A stretch of 64,000 nucleotides of DNA, taken from NCBI GenBank assembly GCA_003349885.1, contig QFXC01000008.1, positions 248,001-312,000 of the forward strand. The letters are read 5' to 3'. Position 1 is the first letter of the stretch, and each line of letters starts with the position of its first letter. This DNA is from an endosymbiont of Galathealinum brachiosum. GTDB taxonomy: Bacteria; Pseudomonadota; Gammaproteobacteria; SZUA-229. Of the stretch, positions 18,010 through 28,028 are shown piece by piece. A program made the position numbers and the translations under genes. The notes under the pieces were generated by a model. That model saw nothing but the letters and a program-made list of their open reading frames with translations. It did not search any database and was not told the origin of the DNA.

Positions 18010-18702
18010 CTAAGAAATTTCTGAATTGATTGTACGTAAAACACCCAGTGGGTCGTCAGACTGAGTAATAGGTCGACCAATAACCAGATAATTAGATCCC
18101 GCTTTTAATGCATCTACCGGTGTCATTATGCGACGTTGATCATCAGCTTTACTACCTGCGGGTCGAATACCCGGGGATACCAGCAAGAAGTCATCTTTAA
18201 AATGTTGACGCATTACAGGAGCCTCCTGAGCTGAGCAGACTATTCCATCTAAACCCGAAGATTGTGCTAAGCCAGCAAGTTTAAGCGCCTGCTCAGCTGG
18301 TGTTACATTTATACCCAGCTCAGACAGGTCCTGTTGTGACATACTGGTTAAAATGGTCACTGCTATTAGATAAGGTTTATTCTGATGATTAGCAACTGCA
18401 TTTGCAGCGGCCTCCATCATTCTGCTACCACCACTAGCATGAACATTTAACATCCACACACCCAGACTTGCAGCTGCCTCACAAGCCTTAGCGACAGTAT
18501 TGGGTATATCGTGGTATTTTAAATCCAGAAATACATCAAAGCCTCTGGTCTGTATTTTTTCGACAAAATCAGGACCTAGATGAGTAAACATCTCTTTACC
18601 TACTTTCAATCTACATAAATCAGCATCTAATTTATCTATTAATTGAAACGCTTCTGATTCTGATGGGTAATCAAGAGCTACTATAATTTTAGAATCAGAC
18701 AT
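18010..18702 (-). CDS. pyrF: Orotidine 5'-phosphate decarboxylase
   Basis: A 230-residue OMP decarboxylase catalysing the last step of UMP synthesis. The N-terminal IVALDYPS contains the first active-site Asp. The catalytic cluster is [15 protein letters not shown] (about 56-70), and the C-terminal phosphate loop is [11 protein letters not shown] with [10 protein letters not shown]. Length is normal for the gammaproteobacterial type (about 230-245). It follows lapB after 26 bases, the order lapA-lapB-pyrF being conserved in this class. Confidence 0.95.
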   Translation of the reverse strand: MSDSKIIVALDYPSESEAFQLIDKLDADLCRLKVGKEMFTHLGPDFVEKIQTRGFDVFLDLKYHDIPNTVAKACEAAASLGVWMLNVHASGGSRMMEAAANAVANHQNKPYLIAVTILTSMSQQDLSELGINVTPAEQALKLAGLAQSSGLDGIVCSAQEAPVMRQHFKDDFLLVSPGIRPAGSKADDQRRIMTPVDALKAGSNYLVIGRPITQSDDPLGVLRTINSEIS

Positions 18703-18728
18703 TATTTACCTGTTTATTCTTATAAATG

Positions 18729-19895
18729 TTAATCAATTTTCGGAGCCATACTACTCCAGCCATGACACGAAGGGCATAACCAGACATGAGTATTTGCAGT
18801 ATAACCACAACGCTTACATTGATAATCATGATGTTTATCTGTTATTGCATCAACAACTGCAGGAACCAGATTTTTCTGACAATCAACATCAGGACCATGC
18901 AGTTGCAATAAAGAACTTAATGTACTTAAAGAGGGTTTTCTGAGAACCGCTTCAGATAAATATTGTAATGCATCTTCTTCACCAAATATTTCTTCAATCA
19001 GTCTGGTAAGATCAGGCACAAGTGAGATTTCCGGGTGCTTCTGATCAAGCATACGTAAATAACTTAATGCTTTATTTAAGTTTGATGTATTTCGATAACA
19101 TAATATGAGTTTTTCAACTACAAGTGGAAATAGCTGGATATTCTGCATTTCTACCTGACGTAAAAATCGAATCGCCTTTTGATAACGCCCTCTTGTAATT
19201 GCAAGATCTGCTAACAACACTGATGCCCGAACACAATTTTTATCTATAGTTAGTGCCTGTGTAGCTAACGCTTCAGCCTCTTTTAAATCATTTTGTTTTA
19301 AAACCTTCTGACTTAATTCACAATAATATTGTGCTGTTGTTGCAGCTATTTTATTATCACCCCTGCTCTGAAAACGCCGGGCAATATTAATTGCATTTTC
19401 CCACTCGTGCTCCTGCTCATAAATACTCATTAAGCAACGTTGAGCTTCCTGAGTAAACTCCGCATCACCAACAACCTCATTAAAAAGGCCTTCAGCCCTG
19501 TCTAACCAGCCTGCCTGCAAATAATCTTTAGCAAGTGATAATAAAACCGTACCTTTGTATTGCTGTGGCAGTGAGGGGCGTGCTAATAAATTCTGATGCA
19601 ATTTTATGGCTTTATCTATTTCTCCATTACGACGAAATATTGCACCCAGGGCAAGACTGGTATCAATAGTTTCCCAGTCTGTTTCAACCAGTTGAACAAA
19701 TATGTCGAGCGCTTTATCCTGCTCATCATTTAATAAATAATTAAGGCCCACAAAGTAATCATTAGAAAAACGTAATTGTTTTCTCTGTTTTCTTATGCGA
19801 CGACGTGCTAGAAGTATACCCAGTATAAAACCCAGAAAAGGTAACAGGTAAATAGTCCATTGTTGTGAAATAATATATTGCAGATGTTCAATCAT
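18729..19895 (-). CDS. lapB: Lipopolysaccharide assembly protein LapB (YciM)
   Basis: A 388-residue protein anchored by one N-terminal membrane helix (about 10-28) with a basic stop-transfer segment RRRIRKQRK. A long array of TPR helices follows. The C-terminal rubredoxin-like domain holds C360, C363, C374 and C377 (CKRC ... CPSC). LapB recruits LpxC to the FtsH protease and so limits lipid A synthesis; the length matches E. coli LapB (389). It starts 3 bases after lapA and precedes pyrF. Confidence 0.95.
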   Translation of the reverse strand: MIEHLQYIISQQWTIYLLPFLGFILGILLARRRIRKQRKQLRFSNDYFVGLNYLLNDEQDKALDIFVQLVETDWETIDTSLALGAIFRRNGEIDKAIKLHQNLLARPSLPQQYKGTVLLSLAKDYLQAGWLDRAEGLFNEVVGDAEFTQEAQRCLMSIYEQEHEWENAINIARRFQSRGDNKIAATTAQYYCELSQKVLKQNDLKEAEALATQALTIDKNCVRASVLLADLAITRGRYQKAIRFLRQVEMQNIQLFPLVVEKLILCYRNTSNLNKALSYLRMLDQKHPEISLVPDLTRLIEEIFGEEDALQYLSEAVLRKPSLSTLSSLLQLHGPDVDCQKNLVPAVVDAITDKHHDYQCKRCGYTANTHVWLCPSCHGWSSMAPKID

Positions 19896-19898
19896 TTA

Positions 19899-20180
19899 TC
19901 ATTTGTCTGATTGTTTTAAAACCTCTGATAATCCATTCAGGGTTTCTTTTTTATGCTTTAGACGTAAATATTTTTTCTTCTGATTAAGAAGTGTCATCAA
20001 ATTAAATATAAATCCGATAATTACGCCCACTAGTAAAGTCATTAGCAAGACCATCGCCATAGGTAAATCGACTTGCATTATAAATAGGTCAATAGAAACC
20101 AATTGTGCATTTTTATAGGTAAATGCTGCAACTAGAATAATAAGGGGTATAGATATAAGCAGACTTATAAATCTTATCAT
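19899..20180 (-). CDS. lapA: Lipopolysaccharide assembly protein LapA (YciS, DUF1049)
   Basis: A 93-residue membrane protein with two transmembrane helices (about 3-22 and 40-64) and a basic, helical C-terminal tail, as expected for LapA/YciS. LapA works with LapB in the inner membrane to coordinate LPS synthesis. The gene lies immediately upstream of lapB (3-base gap) and downstream of ihfB, the standard gammaproteobacterial order. Confidence 0.9.
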   Translation of the reverse strand: MIRFISLLISIPLIILVAAFTYKNAQLVSIDLFIMQVDLPMAMVLLMTLLVGVIIGFIFNLMTLLNQKKKYLRLKHKKETLNGLSEVLKQSDK

Positions 20181-20259
20181 CTTTTAAATCGGCTATTGTT
20201 TAATTCGATATTTGAATTCTGTTCAATTAATAATTAGTGGTTTAAAACCAGCTATTCTA

Positions 20260-20553
20260 TTAACTGTTTTTTAATGTTTCGTTAACACGCTCACGAAGCT
20301 CTTTACCAGGCTTAAAGTGAGGTACATACTTTCCGGGTAATGAAACTGCATCACCGGTTTTAGGATTACGTCCAGCCCTTGGTGGCCTGAAGTGTAAGCT
20401 AAAGCTGCCGAAACCACGAATTTCTATTCGATCACCGGTAGCCAGTGCTTCTGACATTTGTTCTAATAAACTTTTTACTGCTAATTCTACATCTTTATAA
20501 GCTAGGTGATTTTGCTTACGCGCCATCAGCTCAATTAGCTCGGATTTCATCAT
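20260..20553 (-). CDS. ihfB: Integration host factor subunit beta
   Basis: IHF beta bends DNA as a heterodimer with IHF alpha. The family body begins at [13 protein letters not shown], and the signature [28 protein letters not shown] and [16 protein letters not shown] follow. The ATG at 20553 gives 97 residues, near the usual 94. The frame is open further upstream: an ATG at 20580 preceded by GGGGA would add nine residues (MSGEVVSRS), so an N-terminal extension is possible. It follows rpsA, the normal arrangement. Confidence 0.93.
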   Translation of the reverse strand: MMKSELIELMARKQNHLAYKDVELAVKSLLEQMSEALATGDRIEIRGFGSFSLHFRPPRAGRNPKTGDAVSLPGKYVPHFKPGKELRERVNETLKNS

Positions 20554-20708
20554 TGATCTTGATACAACTTCGCCCGACATAGGATTTTCCCCGTGTAAAA
20601 CAATAGTGGTCATCCCTGACCCTACTGCTATTTATTGTATTAACTTAGTAAATTTTATTGAAGTATAGTGCATCCAACTGATTTTACTAGGTTTTATACA
20701 ATTATTTA

Positions 20709-22391
20709 CTATTTATTAGCATCCATTTGCTCTTTTAGTAAATCACCAAGGGTTGTAGATGTTGTTGCAGAGCCAGAATCAGAGTCTGAAGAGTACTCCT
20801 TAATTGCTGCTGCTTCCTCATCTGCATCCATCGCTTTGATAGATAAAGTGATAGTGCGAGTCTTACGATCAACACCCAGGAACTTAGCTTCAATATCTTC
20901 ACCAGCCTTAAGAACCGTACGTGCATCTTCAACACGATCACGAGATAACTCAGAAGCACGTAAAGTACCTTCAATGCCGTCACCCAGGTCAACGATAGCT
21001 GCTTTAGCATCAACTTCAGTGATAGTACCCTTCACTAATGCGCCTTTGCTGTTTGCTGCAACGAAGTTAGAGAACGGGTCCTGTTCCATCTGCTTAACAC
21101 CAAGAGAGATACGCTCACGCTCAGGATCAATAGATAATACAACCGCTTCAAGCTCATCGCCTTTGCTGTAGTTCTGAACAAGGTCTTCACCAGTAGAATC
21201 CCAGGAAAGGTCAGATAGGTGAACCAGGCCATCAATGCCGCCGTCAAGGCCAACGAAGATACCGAAATCAGTGATAGATTTGATCTTACCTGAAACTTTA
21301 TCACCCTTGTTACGAGTTGCACCGAACTCATCCCATGGATTAGCAATACATTGCTTCATACCAAGAGAAATACGACGACGTTCTTCGTCGATATCAAGGA
21401 TCATAACTTCACATTCATCACCTAAAGACACAACTTTAGCTGGGTTAACGTTCTTGTTAGTCCAGTCCATTTCAGATACGTGTACAAGACCTTCAACACC
21501 ATCTTCAACTTCAACGAAACAACCGTAATCAGTGATGTTGCTTACTTTACCCATCATGCGTGAACCTTCAGGGTAACGGTTTGCAATAGCTGCCCATGGA
21601 TCTTCGCCTAGCTGCTTAAGACCAAGAGAAACACGGTTACGTTCTTTATCAAACTTAAGAACCACAACTTCGATTTCACTACCCACTTCAACAACTTCAG
21701 ATGGGTGCTTAACACGTTTCCAGGCCATATCAGTAATATGAAGAAGACCATCAATGCCGCCAAGATCAAGGAATGCGCCGTAATCAGTAAGGTTCTTAAC
21801 GATACCTTTAACAGTTTTACCTTCTTCCAGACTGTTTAGAAGCTCTTCACGCTCTGCAGAGTACTCAGACTCAACAACTGCACGACGAGATACAACAACG
21901 TTATTACGCTTCTGGTCTAACTTGATAACTTTAAATTCTAACTCTTTACCTTCCAGGTAAGATGTATCACGTACTGGACGTACATCTACTAATGAACCCG
22001 GCAGGAATGCACGGATATCACCAAGCTCAACAGTGAAACCACCCTTAACCTTACCAGTGATAATACCTGTGATGATTTCTTCTGCATCATGTGCAGCTTC
22101 AAGAACAATCCATGCTTTAGCACGTTTCGCTTTATCGCGAGATAAACGTGTTTCGCCCCAGCCGTCTTCTACAGCTTCAAGGACAACTTCAACTTCGTCG
22201 CCGATTTTAACTTCAACTTCGCCGTTGCTTAAAAATTGTGATTCAGGGATAACGCCTTCAGATTTAAGGCCCGCTGCTACGGTTACATAACCGTTAGAAA
22301 TATCAACAATAGTACCCATTACGATGGTACCTGCATTCATTTCGGTTTCTTGCAAGCTTTGTTCAAATAGTTCTGCAAATGATTCAGACAT
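20709..22391 (-). CDS. rpsA: 30S ribosomal protein S1
   Basis: A 560-residue S1 with six S1 repeats. The first two are divergent ribosome-binding repeats and four are canonical (for example [34 protein letters not shown] and [13 protein letters not shown]). It unwinds and delivers mRNA to the 30S subunit. The ATG at 22391 ([13 protein letters not shown]) is chosen because GGAAAG lies just upstream and matches the family start. The 174-base space to cmk is the probable leader where S1 autoregulates in relatives. Confidence 0.97.
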   Translation of the reverse strand: MSESFAELFEQSLQETEMNAGTIVMGTIVDISNGYVTVAAGLKSEGVIPESQFLSNGEVEVKIGDEVEVVLEAVEDGWGETRLSRDKAKRAKAWIVLEAAHDAEEIITGIITGKVKGGFTVELGDIRAFLPGSLVDVRPVRDTSYLEGKELEFKVIKLDQKRNNVVVSRRAVVESEYSAEREELLNSLEEGKTVKGIVKNLTDYGAFLDLGGIDGLLHITDMAWKRVKHPSEVVEVGSEIEVVVLKFDKERNRVSLGLKQLGEDPWAAIANRYPEGSRMMGKVSNITDYGCFVEVEDGVEGLVHVSEMDWTNKNVNPAKVVSLGDECEVMILDIDEERRRISLGMKQCIANPWDEFGATRNKGDKVSGKIKSITDFGIFVGLDGGIDGLVHLSDLSWDSTGEDLVQNYSKGDELEAVVLSIDPERERISLGVKQMEQDPFSNFVAANSKGALVKGTITEVDAKAAIVDLGDGIEGTLRASELSRDRVEDARTVLKAGEDIEAKFLGVDRKTRTITLSIKAMDADEEAAAIKEYSSDSDSGSATTSTTLGDLLKEQMDANK

Positions 22392-22565
22392 AATACTTTC
22401 CAATATATAACTGTAAACTGGTGGATTGCCCTTTCAACATTACTGACGTTAAGCACGTAGTAGCGTGGGCGCAGATTACAGGGTTAGAGTTAAATTAAGC
22501 TTAAGAACCTAAGTGGTCTTAAACACGTTTTTATAGGTGCGAATAAATTCACACCTCATAGAGCT

Positions 22566-23246
22566 TTACGCTAATCGCTGTTTCGCTAAATCTAAAACCT
22601 TTTGCGTCACTTCCTCAATACTCATTTCTGTCGTATCCAGTAAGATCGCATCTTCAGCCGGCTTAAGTGGCGATACAGCGCGATTTGCATCTTGCTCGTC
22701 CCGTGACTTCAAGTCTTTCACGAGGGCGGCGATATTAGCATTAATCCCCTTTTCTTTCAACTGCTTATAGCGCCGTTCGGCGCGTTCTTCAGCCGAAGCG
22801 GTCATAAATATTTTAACCGGAGCATCAGAAAACACTGTTGTCCCCATATCACGGCCATCAGCAACCAGGCCAGGCTCCTCTGAAAAGCTGCGCTGACGCT
22901 CTAAAAGAGATTTACGCACCTTTGGTAATGCGGCAATTTTTGAAGCTCGCATACCGATTTCTTCTTTACGAATCGCTTCGGTAACATCCTCGTCTCTTAA
23001 TAGAATTTGCAGACCCGTGTCAGTTGGAATGAATTCAACGGGTAAATTGAGAGCTAATTCTGCTATTGCGGACTCATCTGACAAATCAATTTCATCATCT
23101 TGGGAAGCAAGCGCTGTTAAACGATAAAGTGATCCACTGTCAAGAATATGAAAGCTCAGCGCAGTTGCTACGTTCTGGGCTATTGTGCCTTTACCTGCAC
23201 CGCTTGGGCCATCTATTGTAATAACTGGGATAGTTTTAGAAGTCAT
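22566..23246 (-). CDS. cmk: Cytidylate kinase
   Basis: A 226-residue CMP/dCMP kinase. The P-loop is GPSGAGKGT at about 13-21. The NMP-binding insert characteristic of bacterial Cmk covers about 65-110, followed by VADGRDMGTTVFSDAPVKIFMTASAEERAERR, which includes the conserved GRD and LID-region arginines (written in two parts in the protein at about 128-160). It sits between aroA and rpsA as in most gammaproteobacteria. Two palindromic elements lie in the 222-base gap to aroA. Confidence 0.96.
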   Translation of the reverse strand: MTSKTIPVITIDGPSGAGKGTIAQNVATALSFHILDSGSLYRLTALASQDDEIDLSDESAIAELALNLPVEFIPTDTGLQILLRDEDVTEAIRKEEIGMRASKIAALPKVRKSLLERQRSFSEEPGLVADGRDMGTTVFSDAPVKIFMTASAEERAERRYKQLKEKGINANIAALVKDLKSRDEQDANRAVSPLKPAEDAILLDTTEMSIEEVTQKVLDLAKQRLA

Positions 23247-23275
23247 ATAAGTTATCCATTAGCTAAACTTAACTC

Positions 23276-23310
23276 GGTGTCAGATCCGATTCTTTTCCGG
23301 CTCTGACACC
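23276..23310. repeat. Palindromic element 1 in the cmk-aroA gap
   Basis: Perfect 9-bp arms GGTGTCAGA / TCTGACACC flank an inner CCG/CGG pair and a T-rich loop. No T-run follows on either strand, so it does not look like an intrinsic terminator. It resembles REP-type palindromes, but no second copy is present in the window. Confidence 0.6.
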
Positions 23311-23380
23311 TGTTGTGATGCCATCAAGAGTTGTACGAAGTTTATTTCCTACAATATCAGCTCTTGGTGGTATGGATTAA

Positions 23381-23415
23381 GGGGACAGAGCGCCAAAAAG
23401 CGGCGTTCTATCCCC
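23381..23415. repeat. Palindromic element 2 in the cmk-aroA gap
   Basis: Arms GGGGACAGAGCGCC and GGCGTTCTATCCCC around the loop AAAAAGC pair over 14 positions with one mismatch and one G-U in the plus-strand RNA. The arms are far more GC-rich than the surroundings, and no T-run follows. The GGGGACAGAG motif is reminiscent of REP elements mobilised by RAYT (Y1_Tnp) transposases, from memory only. Confidence 0.6.
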
Positions 23416-23468
23416 GATGGAGATGAGCCATAACAGGCAAATCCTACCGTTTTATTTATTCAATACCA

Positions 23469-24782
23469 TCAAGAACAAACAGAGACAGCAATACCCGCTT
23501 TATTAGCAATACCAATAAAATCAGGAAAAGAAGTATTCACATTCTCACAATCTTCAATAATTATATCTGATTCTGACCTTAAACCTGCCATCGTAAATGC
23601 CATGGCAATTCGATGATCGTCTCGACTATGCACTTTACCACCCTTAACAGGCCCACCATTTATAATCATGCCATCTGGCGTAGCTTCAGCATCAACACCA
23701 ATTGCCTGCAGGCCATCAGCCATTACCTGAATTCGGTCAGACTCTTTAACTCTAAGCTCTTCAGCACCCGTTATAACTGTTTGGCCTTCAGCACAGGCTG
23801 CGGCAACAAATAATACGGGGAATTCATCAATTGCCAGTGGCACCAGGCTTTCAGGTACATTAATACCTTTTAGTTTAGCGCTTTGAATTCGAATATCAGC
23901 AACAGGCTCTCCTCCTACAATACGTTCATTTAGCAGCTCTATATTGGCACCCATTAATTTCAAAATATCAATTACACCCGTACGGGTCGGGTTAACTCCA
24001 ACGTGCTGAAGTGTAATATCTGAGTTTTCTGCAATACTGCCTCCAACCATATAAAACGCAGCCGAAGATATATCTGAAGGCACATCAATATCACAGGCAG
24101 TCAAACGTGCTCCACCTTCTATGCACATTTTATTACCCGTGGTTTCAACCGGGTAACCAAAAGCATTTAACATACGTTCCGTATGATCACGTGTTGTGGC
24201 AGGTTCCGTTACACAGGTTTTACCTTCCGCATACATACCCGCAAGCAATACACAGCTCTTAACCTGTGCACTTGCCATAGGCATAACGTAATCGATGCCT
24301 TTTATTGTAGAGCCGCCATTAATTCTTAATGGCGGACGCCCGCCTTCATCTGTATCAACTATTGCTCCCATTAATGCAAGTGGATCGGTAACCCGCTTCA
24401 TAGGGCGTTTAGATAATGAACGATCGCCACTTAGTACGACATCAAATGTCTGACCTGATAACAAACCTGACATTAAGCGAATAGATGTACCTGAATTACC
24501 AAGATCAATATCTTTAGAAGGTTTTTTCAAGCCATCAATACCGACACCATGAATAGTCACTTCACCTTTATCATTCGGCCCTTCAATCTCAACACCCATA
24601 GCACGAAAGGCTCTAAGTGTATTTAAGCTATCCTCACCCTGCAAAAAGCCGGTAACGTGTGTCGTTCCGTCGGCAATTGCACCGAACATGATAGAACGAT
24701 GAGATATTGATTTATCACCTGGAACACGAAATTCGCCAGTTAACTGGCCTCCAGGCTTTACTAAGTAGTCAATTTGAGACAT
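23469..24782 (-). CDS. aroA: 3-phosphoshikimate 1-carboxyvinyltransferase (EPSP synthase)
   Basis: A 437-residue EPSP synthase, the sixth step of the shikimate pathway. The N-terminal PGDKSISHRSIMFGAIADG holds the phosphate-binding Lys-Ser-Arg. GNSGTSIRLMSGLLSGQ (about 96-112) and DEFPVLFVAAACAEG carry active-site residues, and RVKESDRIQVMADGLQAIG and DDHRIAMAF close the second domain. In Pseudomonas aroA is fused to tyrA; here they are separate genes about 23.5 kb apart. Confidence 0.96.
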   Translation of the reverse strand: MSQIDYLVKPGGQLTGEFRVPGDKSISHRSIMFGAIADGTTHVTGFLQGEDSLNTLRAFRAMGVEIEGPNDKGEVTIHGVGIDGLKKPSKDIDLGNSGTSIRLMSGLLSGQTFDVVLSGDRSLSKRPMKRVTDPLALMGAIVDTDEGGRPPLRINGGSTIKGIDYVMPMASAQVKSCVLLAGMYAEGKTCVTEPATTRDHTERMLNAFGYPVETTGNKMCIEGGARLTACDIDVPSDISSAAFYMVGGSIAENSDITLQHVGVNPTRTGVIDILKLMGANIELLNERIVGGEPVADIRIQSAKLKGINVPESLVPLAIDEFPVLFVAAACAEGQTVITGAEELRVKESDRIQVMADGLQAIGVDAEATPDGMIINGGPVKGGKVHSRDDHRIAMAFTMAGLRSESDIIIEDCENVNTSFPDFIGIANKAGIAVSVCS

Positions 24783-24906
24783 AAAGATCTGCTATTAGAA
24801 ATAATTAGCGCGTGATTATATAAGAATTTAAGATTAGCGGATATTAGTTATTGCGAAGTATCTATAAACTTAAACGCTACACTAATCCGTTTATTTTTAA
24901 TCAAAC

Positions 24907-24933
24907 AAAAAAGGGCGGCTATTTGCCGCCCTC
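24907..24933 (-). terminator. Rho-independent terminator after pstS
   Basis: A 7-bp GC stem GGGCGGC / GCCGCCC with a TATTT loop is followed on the minus strand by TTTTTTG. It lies 22 bases downstream of the pstS stop and insulates aroA from pstS transcription. Confidence 0.92.
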
Positions 24934-24954
24934 TTATCAACAATAAATTAAGAC

Positions 24955-25932
24955 TTATAATTGATTCAGGTACTTGTCAACAACCTTAGCAGGTAGAGGA
25001 ATATAACCATCTTTAATAACCACTTCCTGACCCTGCTTAGATAAAATTAACTTCATAAACTCTTTCTGTAAAGGAGCTAATTCTTTATTTGGGTGCTTGT
25101 TTACGTAAACATACAGAAAACGTGATAAAGGATATGCTCCTGATACTGCATTTGCAGATGAAGCATCAACAAATTTACCAGATGCCTTCTTGCGTAATGG
25201 AACAGCTCTTACACCAGAAGTTTTATAACCAATACCTGAGTAACCAATGCCGTTTACAGAACTACTTACTGACTGTACAACTGAAGCTGAACCTGGCTGC
25301 TCATTTACATTGTTTTTGTAATCGCCCTTACAAAGTGCTTTTTTCTTGAAATAACCATATGTACCAGATACTGAGTTACGACCATACATTTGAATATCAC
25401 GGTTCTTCCAGTTACCTGTCATACCCAGATCGCCCCATTTAGTGATATCGTCATCAGAACCACATTTTCTTGTAGATGAGAACACAGCATCAACATCAGC
25501 AATCGTCATGCCTTTAACAGGGTTATCTTTGTTCACATATACCGCTAGAGCATCAATCGCAACCGGGATTGCTGCTGGCTTATAACCATAACGGTCTTCA
25601 AATGCTGCAATCTCTTTTGATTTCATCTTACGACTCATTGGGCCGAAATTTGAAGTCGCCTCTGTTAGAGCCGGTGGAGCAGTTGATGAACCAGCAGCCT
25701 GAATTTGAATATTTACATTAGGGTAAGAACGTTTAAAAGATTCAGCCCATAATGTCATTAAATTAGCCAGCGTATCAGAACCCACACTTGATAAATTTCC
25801 CGAAATACCACTAACAGATTTATATTCAGGAACACCTTCATCAACAGAGACAGCTGATGCAACACCTGTAGACATTAAACCAACACAAATTGCTGCTGTA
25901 GCAAATGCTGTTGTGATTTTGTTTTGTTTCAT
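24955..25932 (-). CDS. pstS: Phosphate ABC transporter, periplasmic binding protein PstS
   Basis: A 325-residue phosphate-binding protein with a signal peptide (about 1-27, ending GVASA). Ligand-loop motifs are [35 protein letters not shown] (about 80-102) and [17 protein letters not shown]. It delivers phosphate to PstC/PstA. Here it is the last gene of the pst-pho cluster, behind phoR, rather than first, and it has its own Pho-box promoter and terminator. That should let it be expressed at much higher level than the other subunits. Confidence 0.93.
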   Translation of the reverse strand: MKQNKITTAFATAAICVGLMSTGVASAVSVDEGVPEYKSVSGISGNLSSVGSDTLANLMTLWAESFKRSYPNVNIQIQAAGSSTAPPALTEATSNFGPMSRKMKSKEIAAFEDRYGYKPAAIPVAIDALAVYVNKDNPVKGMTIADVDAVFSSTRKCGSDDDITKWGDLGMTGNWKNRDIQMYGRNSVSGTYGYFKKKALCKGDYKNNVNEQPGSASVVQSVSSSVNGIGYSGIGYKTSGVRAVPLRKKASGKFVDASSANAVSGAYPLSRFLYVYVNKHPNKELAPLQKEFMKLILSKQGQEVVIKDGYIPLPAKVVDKYLNQL

Positions 25933-25980
25933 TATTTAAAACTCCGAATTAAGTAAGTATGGCTATTTTGTTTGAATAAT

Positions 25981-26020
25981 GTGAATGCAAAATGACAGAG
26001 ATATTACAGTTTTGTTAAAT
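25981..26020 (-). promoter_or_regulatory. Putative Pho box upstream of pstS
   Basis: On the minus strand CTGTAAT and CTGTCAT are spaced exactly 11 bp (26003-26009 and 25992-25998). Two weaker half-sites lie at the same 11-bp period (26014-26020 and 25981-25987). A CATTAT candidate -10 lies ten bases after CTGTCAT. The array ends 48 bases before the pstS start. Confidence 0.78.
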
Positions 26021-26041
26021 TAGGACTATTTATCAAAATGA

Positions 26042-27301
26042 CTAGGTAAAGGGAAAATAACAGCTAAATACCGTTCCTTTATTAATTTCGCTTTCTATCT
26101 GTAAAACAGCACCATGACGATCCAGTATCTGCTTAACAATAGCAAGCCCCAGACCTGTCCCTCCTTTCTCTCTTGAACGACCTTCATCTACCCGGTAAAA
26201 ACGCTCTGTTAATCTAGAGATATGCTCATAGCCTATGCCATCTCCATTATCTTCTACATGTATATAACTACCTGTAGAGTCTGTAGAAGTCGTAAGTTTT
26301 ATAAATCCATTATCAGGTGTATAACGAACTGCATTTGTTAATAAATTTGATATAGCAGTTCGAATTTCTTCATAACTTCCATTTATTTTTATCGGCTCAA
26401 TTTCAATAGTAATATCATGCGAACCCTGATCAAGTGAAACAGCTTCATTATAGACTTCATTTAATAATGCTATTGTATCAATCTGGACATTAGTACCGAT
26501 AAAAGAAGATGTTTCAAGTTTAGCTAGTTCAATTAATTCAGCTATTATTTTTTCCATTCGAATCGTTTGTTGATATATTTTATCTACTGGATATTTATTT
26601 ATTTCATCACAATTATTCTGTAATGTTTCTATGTATCCAGACATAACAGTTATAGGTGTACGTAACTCATGAGAAGCATTAGATATAAAATCCCTTCGCA
26701 TTTCGTCTAATTTTATACGTTGAGTTATATCTCTGGCACTTAACAGGTACTGCCCCTGACCATAACTTGTTACATTAAGTAATAATTTCTGGTTCTGATT
26801 ATCAAACTCAAGTGGCTTTTTAAAATTATTTCCATTTAGGTATTTTATAAATTCAGGTTGTCTAATTAGATTATCAATACGCTGACCGACATCAAGGCCT
26901 GAGCGTAAACCGAATAAAATTTTAGAAGCTGGATTAAACCATTCAATTTCATTATTTGAATTTAAAACAATTGTAGCGTATGGCAAAGCTTTAGTTGATT
27001 TCTGAAACTGCTTGAGAATTTTTGTTAATCTTTTACGAGATCCTCTTTGACGTTTATACTGATTATGTAATTGAAAAAAAGCATCATCCCAGATACCAGT
27101 AGCTTCAGGCGTGTTATTAGAAGGCTTATTTAACCAGTTAACAAGTCTATTAAGATTATATAAATGCCAGACAACATAACCCAGTAAACCCACAAATACT
27201 GCCGTCATGGCAATGCCGAAAAACGAACCAATGACCAGCATGAATATCAACCATAAAGTTAATAAAGATAATTCATGCTGTAAACTGCTAGAGAATGTCA
27301 T
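26042..27301 (-). CDS. phoR: Phosphate regulon sensor histidine kinase PhoR
   Basis: A 419-residue kinase with the PhoR layout. Two N-terminal membrane helices (about 12-48) have almost no periplasmic loop. A PAS domain spans about 95-190. HisKA follows with the phospho-His in FISNASHELRTPITVMSG, then HATPase with NLLTNAVRYTP, DNGDGIGYEHI and GGTGLGLAIVKQI. It phosphorylates PhoB under phosphate limitation and is held off by the Pst-PhoU complex. It lies 2 bases downstream of phoB. Confidence 0.95.
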   Translation of the reverse strand: MTFSSSLQHELSLLTLWLIFMLVIGSFFGIAMTAVFVGLLGYVVWHLYNLNRLVNWLNKPSNNTPEATGIWDDAFFQLHNQYKRQRGSRKRLTKILKQFQKSTKALPYATIVLNSNNEIEWFNPASKILFGLRSGLDVGQRIDNLIRQPEFIKYLNGNNFKKPLEFDNQNQKLLLNVTSYGQGQYLLSARDITQRIKLDEMRRDFISNASHELRTPITVMSGYIETLQNNCDEINKYPVDKIYQQTIRMEKIIAELIELAKLETSSFIGTNVQIDTIALLNEVYNEAVSLDQGSHDITIEIEPIKINGSYEEIRTAISNLLTNAVRYTPDNGFIKLTTSTDSTGSYIHVEDNGDGIGYEHISRLTERFYRVDEGRSREKGGTGLGLAIVKQILDRHGAVLQIESEINKGTVFSCYFPFT

Positions 27302-27303
27302 TA

Positions 27304-27984
27304 TCAGGACTGTTTTGAAAACCTGTAGCCACTTCCATGCACTGTTTGTAATAGCTTATCCATTTTAAATGACTGCAACTGTTTTCTTAATCGTCTAATG
27401 TGCACATCAACAGTACGCTCTTCAACATACACCTGTTCTCCCCATACCTGATCTAATAATTGAGACCTTGAAAACACTCTATCAGTATGCCCCATAAAAT
27501 AATGCAATAAACGAAATTCAGTTGGTGATAAATCAAGTTGTGTTTCACCTATTTTCACACGATGACTAACAGGATCCAGATATAACTCACCTATCTGAAT
27601 AGGCTGCTCATCAGGCATCGCTCTGCGTAAAATAGCCTGGATTCTAGAGTTTAACTCTCTCACTGAAAAAGGTTTTGTCACATAATCATCAGCCCCAACA
27701 TCTAAACCCAGAATTCGATCTTCCTCTTCTGTTTTTGCTGTAACCATAATAACTGGAAGTTTAGAGTGATATTTACGAATACGATGCAATAGATCAATTC
27801 CACTATTATCAGGTAACATCCAGTCCAGTAAAACCAGATCTATCGCTTTGTTTTCTATAAGCTCCCAACCTTCTTTTACCGTATAAGCAGAATGAATTGA
27901 ATAACCTTCCTGAGATAAAGAAAAATTAAGCATTTCCTGAATACCAATATCGTCTTCTACTATAAGTAATGATGCATGTTTCAT
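27304..27984 (-). CDS. phoB: Phosphate regulon response regulator PhoB
   Basis: A 226-residue OmpR-family regulator. The receiver domain has the acidic pair in IVEDD, the phospho-acceptor Asp in LVLLDWMLPDNSG (near residue 54) and the conserved Lys in YVTKPFS. The winged-helix domain ends with RTVDVHIRRLRKQL and VHGSGYRFS. It binds Pho boxes as a tandem dimer, and candidate sites are present at pstS, pstC and the porin gene. It is co-oriented with phoU (44-base gap) and phoR. Confidence 0.96.
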   Translation of the reverse strand: MKHASLLIVEDDIGIQEMLNFSLSQEGYSIHSAYTVKEGWELIENKAIDLVLLDWMLPDNSGIDLLHRIRKYHSKLPVIMVTAKTEEEDRILGLDVGADDYVTKPFSVRELNSRIQAILRRAMPDEQPIQIGELYLDPVSHRVKIGETQLDLSPTEFRLLHYFMGHTDRVFSRSQLLDQVWGEQVYVEERTVDVHIRRLRKQLQSFKMDKLLQTVHGSGYRFSKQS

Positions 27985-28028
27985 AATATTATTTAATTAG
28001 ATAAGTGAAAGTGAGTTATTAATGAGTA

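Noticed and set aside
20668..21171. Long plus-strand frame antisense to rpsA
   Set aside because: It is a shadow of the biased codon use of rpsA: Ser/Thr/Arg-rich low-complexity translation and no homology. Other such frames inside rpsA were dropped for the same reason.
22535..22560. Hairpin GGTGCGAA-TAAA-TTCACACC after cmk as a terminator
   Set aside because: The stem is imperfect and neither strand has a following T-run. cmk and rpsA are usually co-transcribed, so a terminator is not expected here.
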